From contig JBGVGI010000012.1 in the NCBI GenBank assembly GCA_045121595.1, positions 201,641 to 265,640 on the forward strand: a stretch of DNA of 64,000 nucleotides, written 5' to 3'. Positions 8,364-16,270 of this stretch are shown piece by piece (position 1 is the stretch's first letter; each line of letters begins with the position of its first letter). Under the pieces are notes generated by a model. The model worked only from the letters and a program-made list of their open reading frames with translations, was not told the origin of the DNA and searched no databases. Position numbers and translations under genes: made by a program. The stretch is from Fumia sp045121595. Lineage in GTDB: Bacteria > Bacillota > Clostridia > Oscillospirales > Ruminococcaceae.

Positions 8364-8861
8364 CTGAACACAAAAAAACTCACGGGTAACGCAATGCTTT
8401 TATGCCTTGCAATTGTTTTCAGTTTCATTGAAAATATGATTCCCCCACTCCCCGCACTCCCTCCTGGAGTAAAGCTCGGACTTTCAAACATCGTCACTAT
8501 TTACTGTATTTTCTTTACGGGCACTAAAAGTGCACTGGGAATTTCCTCACTCAAATCGGTTTTCGTATTGCTGACAAGAGGATTTTCCGCAGGTATATTA
8601 AGTTTTTTTGGCGGCATTCTTTCGGTTATAATGATGTCACTTTTTAAAAGAAAGAATCCCCGCTACCTTATTTTAAGTATTATTGGCGCAATAAGCCATA
8701 ATATAGGACAACTTATGGTTTCCGCAATCCTTTTTAAAACAACAAGCGTCTTTTATTACCTCCCCGTTTTAATTATTTCGGGCGTTGTAATGGGGTCTGT
8801 GACTGCGACTCTTATGAAAGTGCTTATTCCCGCTTTAAAAAGAATTTCACAGAAAGGATAA
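8364..8861 (+). CDS. Gx transporter family membrane protein
   Basis: About 165 residues with four to five membrane helices and the family motif PPLPALPPGVKLGLSN near residue 32. Members are annotated as Gx transporter or heptaprenyl diphosphate synthase component I, and are thought to move a small molecule or quinone-like compound in flavin-based electron-transfer loci. No ATG precedes residue 11. A CTG at 8364, seven bases after GAAGGGG, gives the expected N-terminus (NTKKLTGNAM), so I chose it. The fallback start is ATG 8394. Confidence 0.82.
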   Translation: MNTKKLTGNAMLLCLAIVFSFIENMIPPLPALPPGVKLGLSNIVTIYCIFFTGTKSALGISSLKSVFVLLTRGFSAGILSFFGGILSVIMMSLFKRKNPRYLILSIIGAISHNIGQLMVSAILFKTTSVFYYLPVLIISGVVMGSVTATLMKVLIPALKRISQKG

Positions 8862-8869
8862 ATTTTGTT

Positions 8870-10270
8870 ATGCGAAATCTTAACGGAATCAAACTCGCAC
8901 ATCACAAAAAATCAAAAGACATGGCGACGGTAGAAATCCCGTTGCCAAAAGTGGTCAAAATCCCGATGCTTCAGCATATGGGAGCACCTTGCCGACCTTT
9001 GGTAAACGTAGGTGACACGGTAAAGGTGGGTCAGCTTATCGGCGACTGTGAAGAAGCTTTCTCTGTACCGATTCACAGCTCGGTATCGGGTACTGTTACT
9101 GCAATCGAAAACTATCTTGCTTACTCAGGCAAGACGGAAAAGAGAGTAGTTATCGAGGTTTCCGAAACGCAGGAATACGAGGACTTCACTCCCCAGCCTG
9201 TTTTTGACCAGAATTCTTTGGTTAAAGCTGCAAGACTTTCGGGTATCGCAGGTCTTGGCGGTGCGGGTTTCCCCACTCATATAAAGCTTAACTGCAAAAA
9301 TCCCGAAAACATCACTACTCTCGTGATAAACGGTGCCGAATGTGAGCCTTTCCTCACTTCCGACTACCGTGAAATGATTGAGAACACTGACGACATCATC
9401 GGCGGTATCAAAGAAGTTATGCGTTGCCTTAATATTCCCAAATGTATTATCGGTATCGAGGACAATAAAAAGGATGCTATCGTACTTTTAAGAGAAAAAC
9501 TCAAAGGTGAAAATATTGAAGTATACTCTTTGAAGAGCACTTATCCTCAGGGCGCTGAAAAAATCCTCATCTATCAGTCCACAGGCATTGTGATTGAAGA
9601 AGGCGAAATTCCTGCCGATAAGGGCATTATCGTGATGAATATCACAACTGTCGCAGAGCTTTACAGATTTATCCGCACGGGTAAGCCTCTGACTCACAAA
9701 CGTGTCACCGTTGACGGAAACTACGTTACAAAGCCTATGAATCTCCGCGTACCGATAGGTACTTCAATCGAATACATCTTAGACTATGCAGGTATCGACA
9801 AAGATAAGGCAGATAAGGTTCTGCTCGGCGGTCCTATGATGGGTGTTGCAGTTTACGACCCTGAAACTCCCATTATGAAAAACACCAACGGTATTGTGGT
9901 GCTTAAAGACCCTCATCTCAGATATAAAGTTTCACAGACCTTGCGTACAATTTTACCCGCAGCAAACATAAGAGGTACCGATAAAATCGAGGATGCTTCA
10001 CAAAGCCCCAACACAACCGTTGTAGGTGACTTGTTAGCTCTTCCCAAAACTGCTTGTATCCGTTGCGGCAAATGCGTATACGTTTGTCCCGTTGACCTTA
10101 TGCCTGCAGCTCTTGAGAGAGCATATATGAAACGTGACCTTGAAAAGCTCAGCGAACTTAAAGTAAACCTTTGCATTAACTGTGGATGTTGTTCCTATAT
10201 CTGCCCCGCACGCAGAAACTTGGCACAGAAAAACCAACTTGCAAAAGATTTGCTCAAAAATAAAAAGTAA
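8870..10270 (+). CDS. rnfC: Rnf complex subunit RnfC
   Basis: 466 residues. It is the peripheral NADH/ferredoxin-side subunit of the ion-pumping ferredoxin:NAD+ oxidoreductase. An N-terminal barrel-sandwich-like region is followed by the Complex I 51-kDa-like FMN/NADH fold (GLGGAGFPTHIK, INGAECEPFLTSDYR), an SLBB-like part (GNYVTKPMNLRVPIG), and two C-terminal [4Fe-4S] clusters, CIRCGKCVYVCP and CINCGCCSYICP. It starts the canonical C-D-G-E-A-B order. Confidence 0.96.
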   Translation: MRNLNGIKLAHHKKSKDMATVEIPLPKVVKIPMLQHMGAPCRPLVNVGDTVKVGQLIGDCEEAFSVPIHSSVSGTVTAIENYLAYSGKTEKRVVIEVSETQEYEDFTPQPVFDQNSLVKAARLSGIAGLGGAGFPTHIKLNCKNPENITTLVINGAECEPFLTSDYREMIENTDDIIGGIKEVMRCLNIPKCIIGIEDNKKDAIVLLREKLKGENIEVYSLKSTYPQGAEKILIYQSTGIVIEEGEIPADKGIIVMNITTVAELYRFIRTGKPLTHKRVTVDGNYVTKPMNLRVPIGTSIEYILDYAGIDKDKADKVLLGGPMMGVAVYDPETPIMKNTNGIVVLKDPHLRYKVSQTLRTILPAANIRGTDKIEDASQSPNTTVVGDLLALPKTACIRCGKCVYVCPVDLMPAALERAYMKRDLEKLSELKVNLCINCGCCSYICPARRNLAQKNQLAKDLLKNKK

Positions 10271-10284
10271 GGAGGTAACAAGTT

Positions 10285-11715
10285 ATGAAAGATTTAATCG
10301 TATCCCCCTCTCCGCATCTCAGAAGCGGAAACTCAACACAGAAAATTATGCTTGACGTAATCATAGCGTTACTTCCCGCATTTGTAGCATCAATCATCGT
10401 CTTTGGCGGCAGAGCGGCTTTTCTTACAGTATTCTGTTCTGTAAGCTGTGTGGTTTTTGAATACCTCTCAAGACTTATGATGAAACGCACCCAGACAGTT
10501 TCCGACTTAAGTGCCGTTGTAACAGGTATGCTTCTTGCTATGAATTTACCCGTTACAATTCCTCTTTGGATTGCACTTTTTGGTTCATTCGTTGCAATCG
10601 TAGTGGTAAAACAACTTTTTGGCGGTATCGGACAGAACTTTGCAAACCCCGCTATTGCGGCAAGAGTTATTTTACTTGCTTCCTTCTCAGGACAGATGAC
10701 TCGCTTTACTGCTCCTTTTGACCACTCAGGCGTTGACGCTGTGGTAACTGCCACTCCTTTGACACAACTTGCAAACGGTGGAGAAGTTCCCACTTTACTC
10801 GAAATGTTTCTTGGTGCAAAAGGCGGTTGCATCGGTGAAGTAAGCTGCCTTGCACTTTTAATCGGTGGCATTTACCTCGTTGCACGTAAAGTTATAAGTC
10901 CTATCACTCCCGTAGTATTTATAGGCACGGTGTTCCTCGGAAGCTTCTTACTCGGACAGAATCCTTTATATCAGATTTGCTCTGGCGGTCTTTTTATAGG
11001 CGCTATCTTTATGGCAACCGACTATGCAACCTCTCCTATCACAAAATGGGGTAAATTCTACTTCGCACTCGGTTGTGGTATCATAACGGTTCTTATCCGT
11101 TTCTACGGCGGATATCCCGAAGGCGTATCCTTTGCAATACTTCTTATGAATATCTTGACTCCTCAGATTGAAAAGCTCACAACGAGAACTCCCGTAGGTG
11201 TTAAGGTTAAAGACCCCAAAAAGCTTAAAATCAAAAAGATAGTTTTAAGGGTTATCGGTATTGTTCTGGTGATTTTGGTAGCTCTCTGGACGGCACTTAC
11301 ACTCTTTAACACAAGCTCTGAATACGAAGAAAACCTTAAAGAAGCTTTGCCTCTGGGAGATAAATTCGAGCTTACAGAAACTTCTTCTGAAGAAATTCTT
11401 TACGCTTATAAATCCGAAAGCGGTGTTGCTATCGTTATAAACTCTCAGGGTTATAACAAACAAACCCCCATCGAGATGATGGTAGGCTTTAATCCTGAAG
11501 GAGAAGTTCAGGGAATTTCCATTATAAACCATCACGAAACCGAAGGCTTAGGCTCAAAAGTATTTGAAAACACAGGCTTTATTTTTGCTGCAAAAACTGA
11601 CCCCTACGGTGCTGACGTTGTAGCAAACGCTACCTTCACTTCCGAAGGCGTTAAAAACGGCATTATAAAAGCAACTGAGCTTTTCAATTCGGTTAAATCC
11701 GAAATTTTAGGATAA
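10285..11715 (+). CDS. rnfD: RnfD fused to a C-terminal RnfG-like FMN-binding domain
   Basis: 476 residues, about 150 longer than typical RnfD. Residues 1-310 are RnfD: ten or so membrane helices with TATPLTQL, where Thr157 is the expected covalent FMN site, and the GQNFANPAIAAR motif. After an extra membrane helix (about 318-340), residues 341-476 resemble RnfG: MMVGFNPEGEVQGISIINHHETEGLG, and DVVANATFTS with Thr450 where RnfG carries FMN. The usual Gly before Ala-Thr is Asn in this copy. A complete rnfG follows 13 bases downstream, so the complex may hold one more flavin than usual. No frame break is visible at the junction. Confidence 0.93.
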   Translation: MKDLIVSPSPHLRSGNSTQKIMLDVIIALLPAFVASIIVFGGRAAFLTVFCSVSCVVFEYLSRLMMKRTQTVSDLSAVVTGMLLAMNLPVTIPLWIALFGSFVAIVVVKQLFGGIGQNFANPAIAARVILLASFSGQMTRFTAPFDHSGVDAVVTATPLTQLANGGEVPTLLEMFLGAKGGCIGEVSCLALLIGGIYLVARKVISPITPVVFIGTVFLGSFLLGQNPLYQICSGGLFIGAIFMATDYATSPITKWGKFYFALGCGIITVLIRFYGGYPEGVSFAILLMNILTPQIEKLTTRTPVGVKVKDPKKLKIKKIVLRVIGIVLVILVALWTALTLFNTSSEYEENLKEALPLGDKFELTETSSEEILYAYKSESGVAIVINSQGYNKQTPIEMMVGFNPEGEVQGISIINHHETEGLGSKVFENTGFIFAAKTDPYGADVVANATFTSEGVKNGIIKATELFNSVKSEILG

Positions 11716-11728
11716 GGGGGATATAAAA

Positions 11729-12274
11729 ATGAAAGTATGGACTCAGATAATAAAACCTACCCTTGTTCTTATCATAGTATGTGCAGTAATTTCTGCCGCA
11801 CTTGCTCTGACTTACAACCTTACGGGTGTTGCAAATCTCGGAAAAGGATATTCCGCTGATGAGCTTAAAGAATTTTCTGCAAACGCTTTACCCGAAGCTG
11901 ACACGCTCACACAAATTACCCCTTCATTCGAAGATGAAAACCTCGTTTTGGCATACAAAGCTGAAAACGATGCCGGTATGGGTATCATCGTAAAAGGAAA
12001 GGGTTATAATTCCGAAGGTATTACTATGATGGTAGGTATAAACCCCGAAGGAGAAGTTCAGGGTATTCATATTATTTCCCATCTTGAAACGTCCGGTATC
12101 GGTGACAAGGTTGCCAACAACGAAGCAGAATACCTTAAAAACTTTAAAGGCAACACCAAAGATAACGTTTCCGCCGATATTGTAGCAGGTGCAACCCGTA
12201 CCTCAAACGGTATCATTGACGGCGTTAAAAAAGCTACTGAACTCTTTGAAAAACTTAAAACGGAGGTGGAGTAA
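11729..12274 (+). CDS. rnfG: Rnf complex subunit RnfG
   Basis: 181 residues. One N-terminal membrane helix (about 9-31) anchors an extracytoplasmic FMN-binding domain. The flavinylation motif DIVAGATRTS lies near residue 150, with the Thr in GAT as acceptor for ApbE. Its MVGINPEGEVQGIHIISHLETSGIG stretch is closely similar to the extension on RnfD, suggesting duplication and fusion. It is followed directly by rnfE. Confidence 0.95.
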   Translation: MKVWTQIIKPTLVLIIVCAVISAALALTYNLTGVANLGKGYSADELKEFSANALPEADTLTQITPSFEDENLVLAYKAENDAGMGIIVKGKGYNSEGITMMVGINPEGEVQGIHIISHLETSGIGDKVANNEAEYLKNFKGNTKDNVSADIVAGATRTSNGIIDGVKKATELFEKLKTEVE

Positions 12275-12934
12275 ATGAGCTGGTTTAAAGAATTTTTCAA
12301 AGGCATTATCAAAGAAAACCCGGTACTCGTTATGTTACTCGGTACCTGCCCTACTCTGGCACTTACTTCCTCCGCTTCAAACGCAATTGGTATGGGTGTT
12401 GCAACAACCTTTGTACTTTTAGGGTCAAGTATCGTAATCTCACTTCTTAAAAAGGTTATCCCAAACGAGGTAAGACTTCCTGCATTTATCGTAATCATCG
12501 CAGGTTTTGTAACAATCGTTGGATTCCTTTTGCAGGTGTACGTTCCCGACCTTTACAGTACACTCGGCGTATTCTTATCCCTTATTACCGTAAACTGTAT
12601 TATTTTAGGCCGTGCCGAAGCTTTTGCAAGTAAAAACTCTGTCGGCAAATCCATCGCCGACGCTCTCGGTATGGGTGTTGGATTTACACTTGCCCTTTTC
12701 CTTATGGGTACGATAAGAGAAATCTTCGGTATGAACACCTTCTTCGGAATGGACGTGTCTATGGGCTTTTTGCAGCCGATAGGACTCTTCATCACCCCCG
12801 CAGGCGGATTTATGGTGTTCGGATTTTTGGTTGCAGTTGCAAACAAACTCTCAGGCTACAAGATTTCAAAGAAAAAAGGCTGTGCTTCCTGTCCCTCAAG
12901 AGGACTTTGCCACAAAGATGAGGAGGTACAGTAA
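12275..12934 (+). CDS. rnfE: Rnf complex subunit RnfE
   Basis: 219 residues, six membrane helices, family motifs NPVLVMLLGTCPTLA and LPLI-type helix (FLSLITVNCIILGRAEAFA). RnfE and RnfA are related membrane subunits of opposite topology that together bind a cluster at the membrane centre. The C-terminus is cysteine rich (CASCPSRGLCH), which is longer than in many homologues. It begins one base after the rnfG stop and overlaps rnfA by one base. Confidence 0.95.
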   Translation: MSWFKEFFKGIIKENPVLVMLLGTCPTLALTSSASNAIGMGVATTFVLLGSSIVISLLKKVIPNEVRLPAFIVIIAGFVTIVGFLLQVYVPDLYSTLGVFLSLITVNCIILGRAEAFASKNSVGKSIADALGMGVGFTLALFLMGTIREIFGMNTFFGMDVSMGFLQPIGLFITPAGGFMVFGFLVAVANKLSGYKISKKKGCASCPSRGLCHKDEEVQ

Positions 12935-13524
12935 TGAAAGAGATTTTAACTATCTTAATCAGTGCAATTTTGGTTGACAACTTCGTTCTTTCAAAATTTA
13001 TGGGAATTTGTCCGTTTATCGGCGTTTCCAAGAAAACCTCGTCTGCTATGGGTATGAGCGTTGCCGTTACCTTCGTTATGGTTATGTCCACGGCACTTAC
13101 TCACCCCATCTACACTTATATTCTTGCTCCTAACGGACTTGAATATCTTAAAACAATGACTTTTATTCTGATTATCGCACTTTTCGTTCAGCTTGTAGAA
13201 ATCATTGTAAAACGCTTCGTTCCCCCACTTTACAAATCACTCGGCATTTATCTGCCCCTTATCACAACAAACTGTGCCGTTTTAGGTGTTACAATTTTAA
13301 ACATCGACAACAGCTATAACTTCGTACAGAGTATTGTAAACGCTCTGGGTGCAGGTATCGGTTTTACCGTTGCTTTGCTCCTCTTCTCTGGTGTCAGAGA
13401 ACGTATCGACAATGCCGACGTTCCCGAAATGTTCAAGGGTATCCCCTCGGCACTTATTGCCGCAGGTATCGTTTCCGTTTCCTTTATGGGATTTTCGGGT
13501 ATTGTTGAAAACCTCTTTAAATAG
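12934..13524 (+). CDS. rnfA: Rnf complex subunit RnfA
   Basis: 196 residues, six membrane helices, with the conserved DNFVLSKFMGICPFIGVSKK at the N-terminus and LPLITTNCAVLGV in the middle. Both cysteine-bearing motifs are the cluster ligands shared with RnfE. The length is normal. The start codon overlaps the rnfE stop. Confidence 0.96.
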   Translation: MKEILTILISAILVDNFVLSKFMGICPFIGVSKKTSSAMGMSVAVTFVMVMSTALTHPIYTYILAPNGLEYLKTMTFILIIALFVQLVEIIVKRFVPPLYKSLGIYLPLITTNCAVLGVTILNIDNSYNFVQSIVNALGAGIGFTVALLLFSGVRERIDNADVPEMFKGIPSALIAAGIVSVSFMGFSGIVENLFK

Positions 13525-13536
13525 GAGAAATAAACT

Positions 13537-14325
13537 ATGGAATATTTATTGCCAATTATAATTTTCGTGGCACTCGGACTTTTAGCAGGACTTTTGCTTT
13601 CGGTTTTCTCAAAAATCTTTTCGGTTGAAAAAGATGAGAGAATAGACCAAATCAAAGACTCTTTGCCGAATGCCAACTGCGGTGCCTGTGGATATTCAGG
13701 TTGTGAAGCTTATGCTTCGGCAATCGTAACTGACGGTGCAAAAACCAACCTCTGTATCCCCGGTGGTGACAAGACGTCTAAAAAAATCAGTGAGATTATG
13801 GGTGTAGCTTTTGAAGACGTCATCGAAAGGAAAGCAGTGGTACGTTGCGACGGAAGATGTAACGTAACCAAGGATAAATACATCTACTACGGTTCAATGT
13901 CCTGTGCCGCTTCCAATACCTTCTACAGTGGTAAAAAGGAATGCACTTCAGGTTGCCTTGGACTTGGTGACTGTATCAAGGTTTGTAAATTCGGTGCTAT
14001 CAGCATTAAAGACAACGTTGCGGTTATCGACCGCGAAAAATGTACAGGTTGCGGAATGTGTGAAAATGCTTGTCCCAATAACCTTATTGCTGTAACTGAC
14101 GAGAAAAAAGACGTTGAAATCATCTGCCAGAGCCACTTCAATGCAAAAGAAACTCTCAAAATGTGTGAAGTAGGATGTATCGGATGTAAAAAATGTGAAA
14201 AGACCTGTCCATCGGAAGCTATCACCGTCGTTGACAATCATGCAATCATCGACCACGACAAATGTACTGTATGTGGCGAATGTATCGCAGTCTGCCCAAG
14301 AAAATGTATTAAAAAACTTGCATAA
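13537..14325 (+). CDS. rnfB: Rnf complex subunit RnfB (polyferredoxin)
   Basis: 262 residues. An N-terminal membrane helix (about 4-26) is followed by the four-Cys Fe-S domain (NCGACGYSGCEAYA), then several ferredoxin motifs: CLGLGDCIKVC, CTGCGMCENACP, CIGCKKCEKTCP and CTVCGECIAVCP. RnfB accepts electrons from reduced ferredoxin. It closes the rnf operon and is followed by a perfect 10-bp inverted repeat. Confidence 0.96.
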   Translation: MEYLLPIIIFVALGLLAGLLLSVFSKIFSVEKDERIDQIKDSLPNANCGACGYSGCEAYASAIVTDGAKTNLCIPGGDKTSKKISEIMGVAFEDVIERKAVVRCDGRCNVTKDKYIYYGSMSCAASNTFYSGKKECTSGCLGLGDCIKVCKFGAISIKDNVAVIDREKCTGCGMCENACPNNLIAVTDEKKDVEIICQSHFNAKETLKMCEVGCIGCKKCEKTCPSEAITVVDNHAIIDHDKCTVCGECIAVCPRKCIKKLA

Positions 14326-14331
14326 ACTTCC

Positions 14332-14354
14332 GGCGGTCAGGAATCCTGACCGCC
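14332..14354 (+). terminator. Hairpin after rnfB
   Basis: A perfect 10-bp GC-rich stem GGCGGTCAGG / CCTGACCGCC with loop AAT, six bases past the rnfB stop. No T-run follows, so it may stabilise the mRNA 3' end or terminate weakly rather than act as a classical terminator. Confidence 0.6.
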
Positions 14355-14416
14355 TACTTGCGTAAAAATATATTTTGTGCTATTATATTTATTGCAAAAA
14401 AATCAGAGGTGATATA

Positions 14417-16174
14417 GTGCAGAAGTTAAAAAACACGCCTTTTTTCAGTTCAAAAATAACCAAAGGCATCATACTTTTCCTTTTTCCCTTTTTCATCTGC
14501 TTTACTACGGAATTCGGACATCTGCAAAGCATCAGTAACTTCTTTAACTTTGCAACCGATAAATTCGGAGTAATTATTTTTGACGCTATTTTCATAAACG
14601 CAGTTTTCTGGTTTTTAACCTTTATTATCAGCCGAACCTGGATAAGCGGTCTTGTTACATCCCTTATCTTTTTCTCCTGTACCTGCGTTGAATATTACAA
14701 GTATTACATATCAGGCGCACATTTTCTTTTTAGTGACCTTGCTATGACCAAAAACGTTGCCGATATGGCACAATTTACAAGAATACATTTTAACTTACTT
14801 TTGCTTTTGGATTTTATTCTGGTGGCACTTTACGTTATTTTGCTTTATCTTTCCGATATAAAAATCAAAAAACGAATAGTTCTAAAAGGCTCCGTTTCAG
14901 TATTCATCGTTGCATTTACAATCCTTGTAATTTGTGTCCCCGCACTCTTTTCGGGCATTTGCACCGCTTTAAAGGTTGACAACAGCTATAGTTTCAACGC
15001 CTTCTCGGACGACACGCGTTTTGACAATAATAAGTTTATCGGAAACTTTTTAGTTTCATTAAACCAACAGATTACAAACAAAGTAAAAGAACCCGAAAAC
15101 TACTCCGAAGAGCTTGTAAACAGTATGCTTGAAGAGCCTGACGTCACCGTTTCGGGCAAGGCTACAAAGCCTAATATCATCTTTATTATGTCGGAATCTT
15201 TCGGTGACTTCAGACGCCTTAACGGTATGGAAGTATCAGAAGATATCTATAAAAACTTCGATAAAGCAAAAGAACTGGCTTTTGATGGTCAGGCAATAGT
15301 TCCCACCTTTGGCGGAAACACGGTTCGCACCGAGTTTGAGCTTATGTTCGGACTTCCCGTTAAATCTTTAAGGGATGCTACTATTCCCCATTCCCTTATT
15401 CCTCATGATATTGAGCTTGACACCTTTGCACAGATGTATAAGACAGAAGGCTACAATACCACCTATCTCCATCCGTTCAGTTCAAGTTTTTATGACAGAG
15501 AGGATGCGTACAGTGAATACGGATTTGACCGTCTTATCTTTATAGACGATCTCACAGTTCCTGTAAATCTCTTAAGGGATTACGTAAACGACGAAACCCT
15601 TTACCGTCAGGCAGAAGCGGTTATGGCAGAAACCGACGGTCCTGATTACATCCATATAACAACGATGCAGAATCATCAACCCTACGGTGAAGACGGCACC
15701 AATGAGGTTGATATCTATCTTGAAGGGATAAAGCTTACCTGTGACGAGCTTTTAAACTTCTTTGAAAAGCTTAAATCTTTCAAAGAGCCTACAATAGTGT
15801 TCTTTATGGGTGACCATCTCCCCTTCTTCAGTCCGGGCAACGATCTTTATCAGTCACTCGGAATAAACGCCGAAAACTGTCAGGTGCTTTACGACGAAAC
15901 CTATCTTATCTACAACAATTATAACCTTTCTTACAATTCACTTCCAAAATACACGGTTTCATCGTTCTATCTGCCACATATTATCTATAACCTTTCAGGA
16001 CTTAACTCAAACGATTTTAACTCAACAATTCTCTCTGCTATGGAGCTTGAACCCGTTTATTCAACTCCTTATTCCGATGAAAACTTTGAACTTCTTGACA
16101 TATTAACCTACGACCGTACAATAGGAATGGGTTATTCGGACGAAGAAATAGTAAGTCCATTTGTTAAAAAATAA
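14417..16174 (+). CDS. LTA synthase family phosphoglycerol transferase/sulfatase
   Basis: 585 residues from a GTG preceded by AGAGGTG; an upstream in-frame ATG at 14375 lacks a ribosome site. The N-terminal third has five membrane helices; the C-terminal part (about 235-560) is an extracellular alkaline-phosphatase-fold sulfatase domain. Visible motifs include IMSESFGD (metal ligand Glu), GGNTVRTEFELMFG with the catalytic Thr, HPFSSSFYDREDAYSEYGFDRLIF, and FFMGDHLPFFS. The family polymerises or transfers glycerol phosphate from phosphatidylglycerol to lipoteichoic acid or glycolipid. Whether it is an LtaS or a primase-like enzyme cannot be decided here. Confidence 0.9.
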   Translation: MQKLKNTPFFSSKITKGIILFLFPFFICFTTEFGHLQSISNFFNFATDKFGVIIFDAIFINAVFWFLTFIISRTWISGLVTSLIFFSCTCVEYYKYYISGAHFLFSDLAMTKNVADMAQFTRIHFNLLLLLDFILVALYVILLYLSDIKIKKRIVLKGSVSVFIVAFTILVICVPALFSGICTALKVDNSYSFNAFSDDTRFDNNKFIGNFLVSLNQQITNKVKEPENYSEELVNSMLEEPDVTVSGKATKPNIIFIMSESFGDFRRLNGMEVSEDIYKNFDKAKELAFDGQAIVPTFGGNTVRTEFELMFGLPVKSLRDATIPHSLIPHDIELDTFAQMYKTEGYNTTYLHPFSSSFYDREDAYSEYGFDRLIFIDDLTVPVNLLRDYVNDETLYRQAEAVMAETDGPDYIHITTMQNHQPYGEDGTNEVDIYLEGIKLTCDELLNFFEKLKSFKEPTIVFFMGDHLPFFSPGNDLYQSLGINAENCQVLYDETYLIYNNYNLSYNSLPKYTVSSFYLPHIIYNLSGLNSNDFNSTILSAMELEPVYSTPYSDENFELLDILTYDRTIGMGYSDEEIVSPFVKK

Positions 16175-16205
16175 AATACGGCGGGAAATCCCCGCCGTAT
16201 TTTTT
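16175..16205 (+). terminator. Terminator of the LTA synthase gene
   Basis: An 11-bp stem AATACGGCGGG / CCCGCCGTATT with loop AAATC, followed by a T-run. It lies immediately after the stop codon. Confidence 0.9.
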
Positions 16206-16227
16206 GTTCTATTTTTAAAAAAGGTAT

Positions 16228-16235
16228 CATACAAT
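16228..16235 (+). promoter_or_regulatory. Candidate sigma-E -10 element of sipL-spoIVA
   Basis: CATACAAT is a perfect match to the -10 consensus of sporulation sigma-E promoters, 35 bases before the sipL start. The -35 side is weak. SipL and SpoIVA belong to the mother-cell sigma-E regulon in studied spore-formers, which fits. Confidence 0.5.
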
Positions 16236-16270
16236 CACATAGAACTATTAATGTGAAAGGATGATATCCG

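Noticed and set aside
10254..10871. 205-residue minus-strand ORF opposite rnfD
   Set aside because: It mirrors the conserved rnfD frame; composition is that of an antisense shadow.
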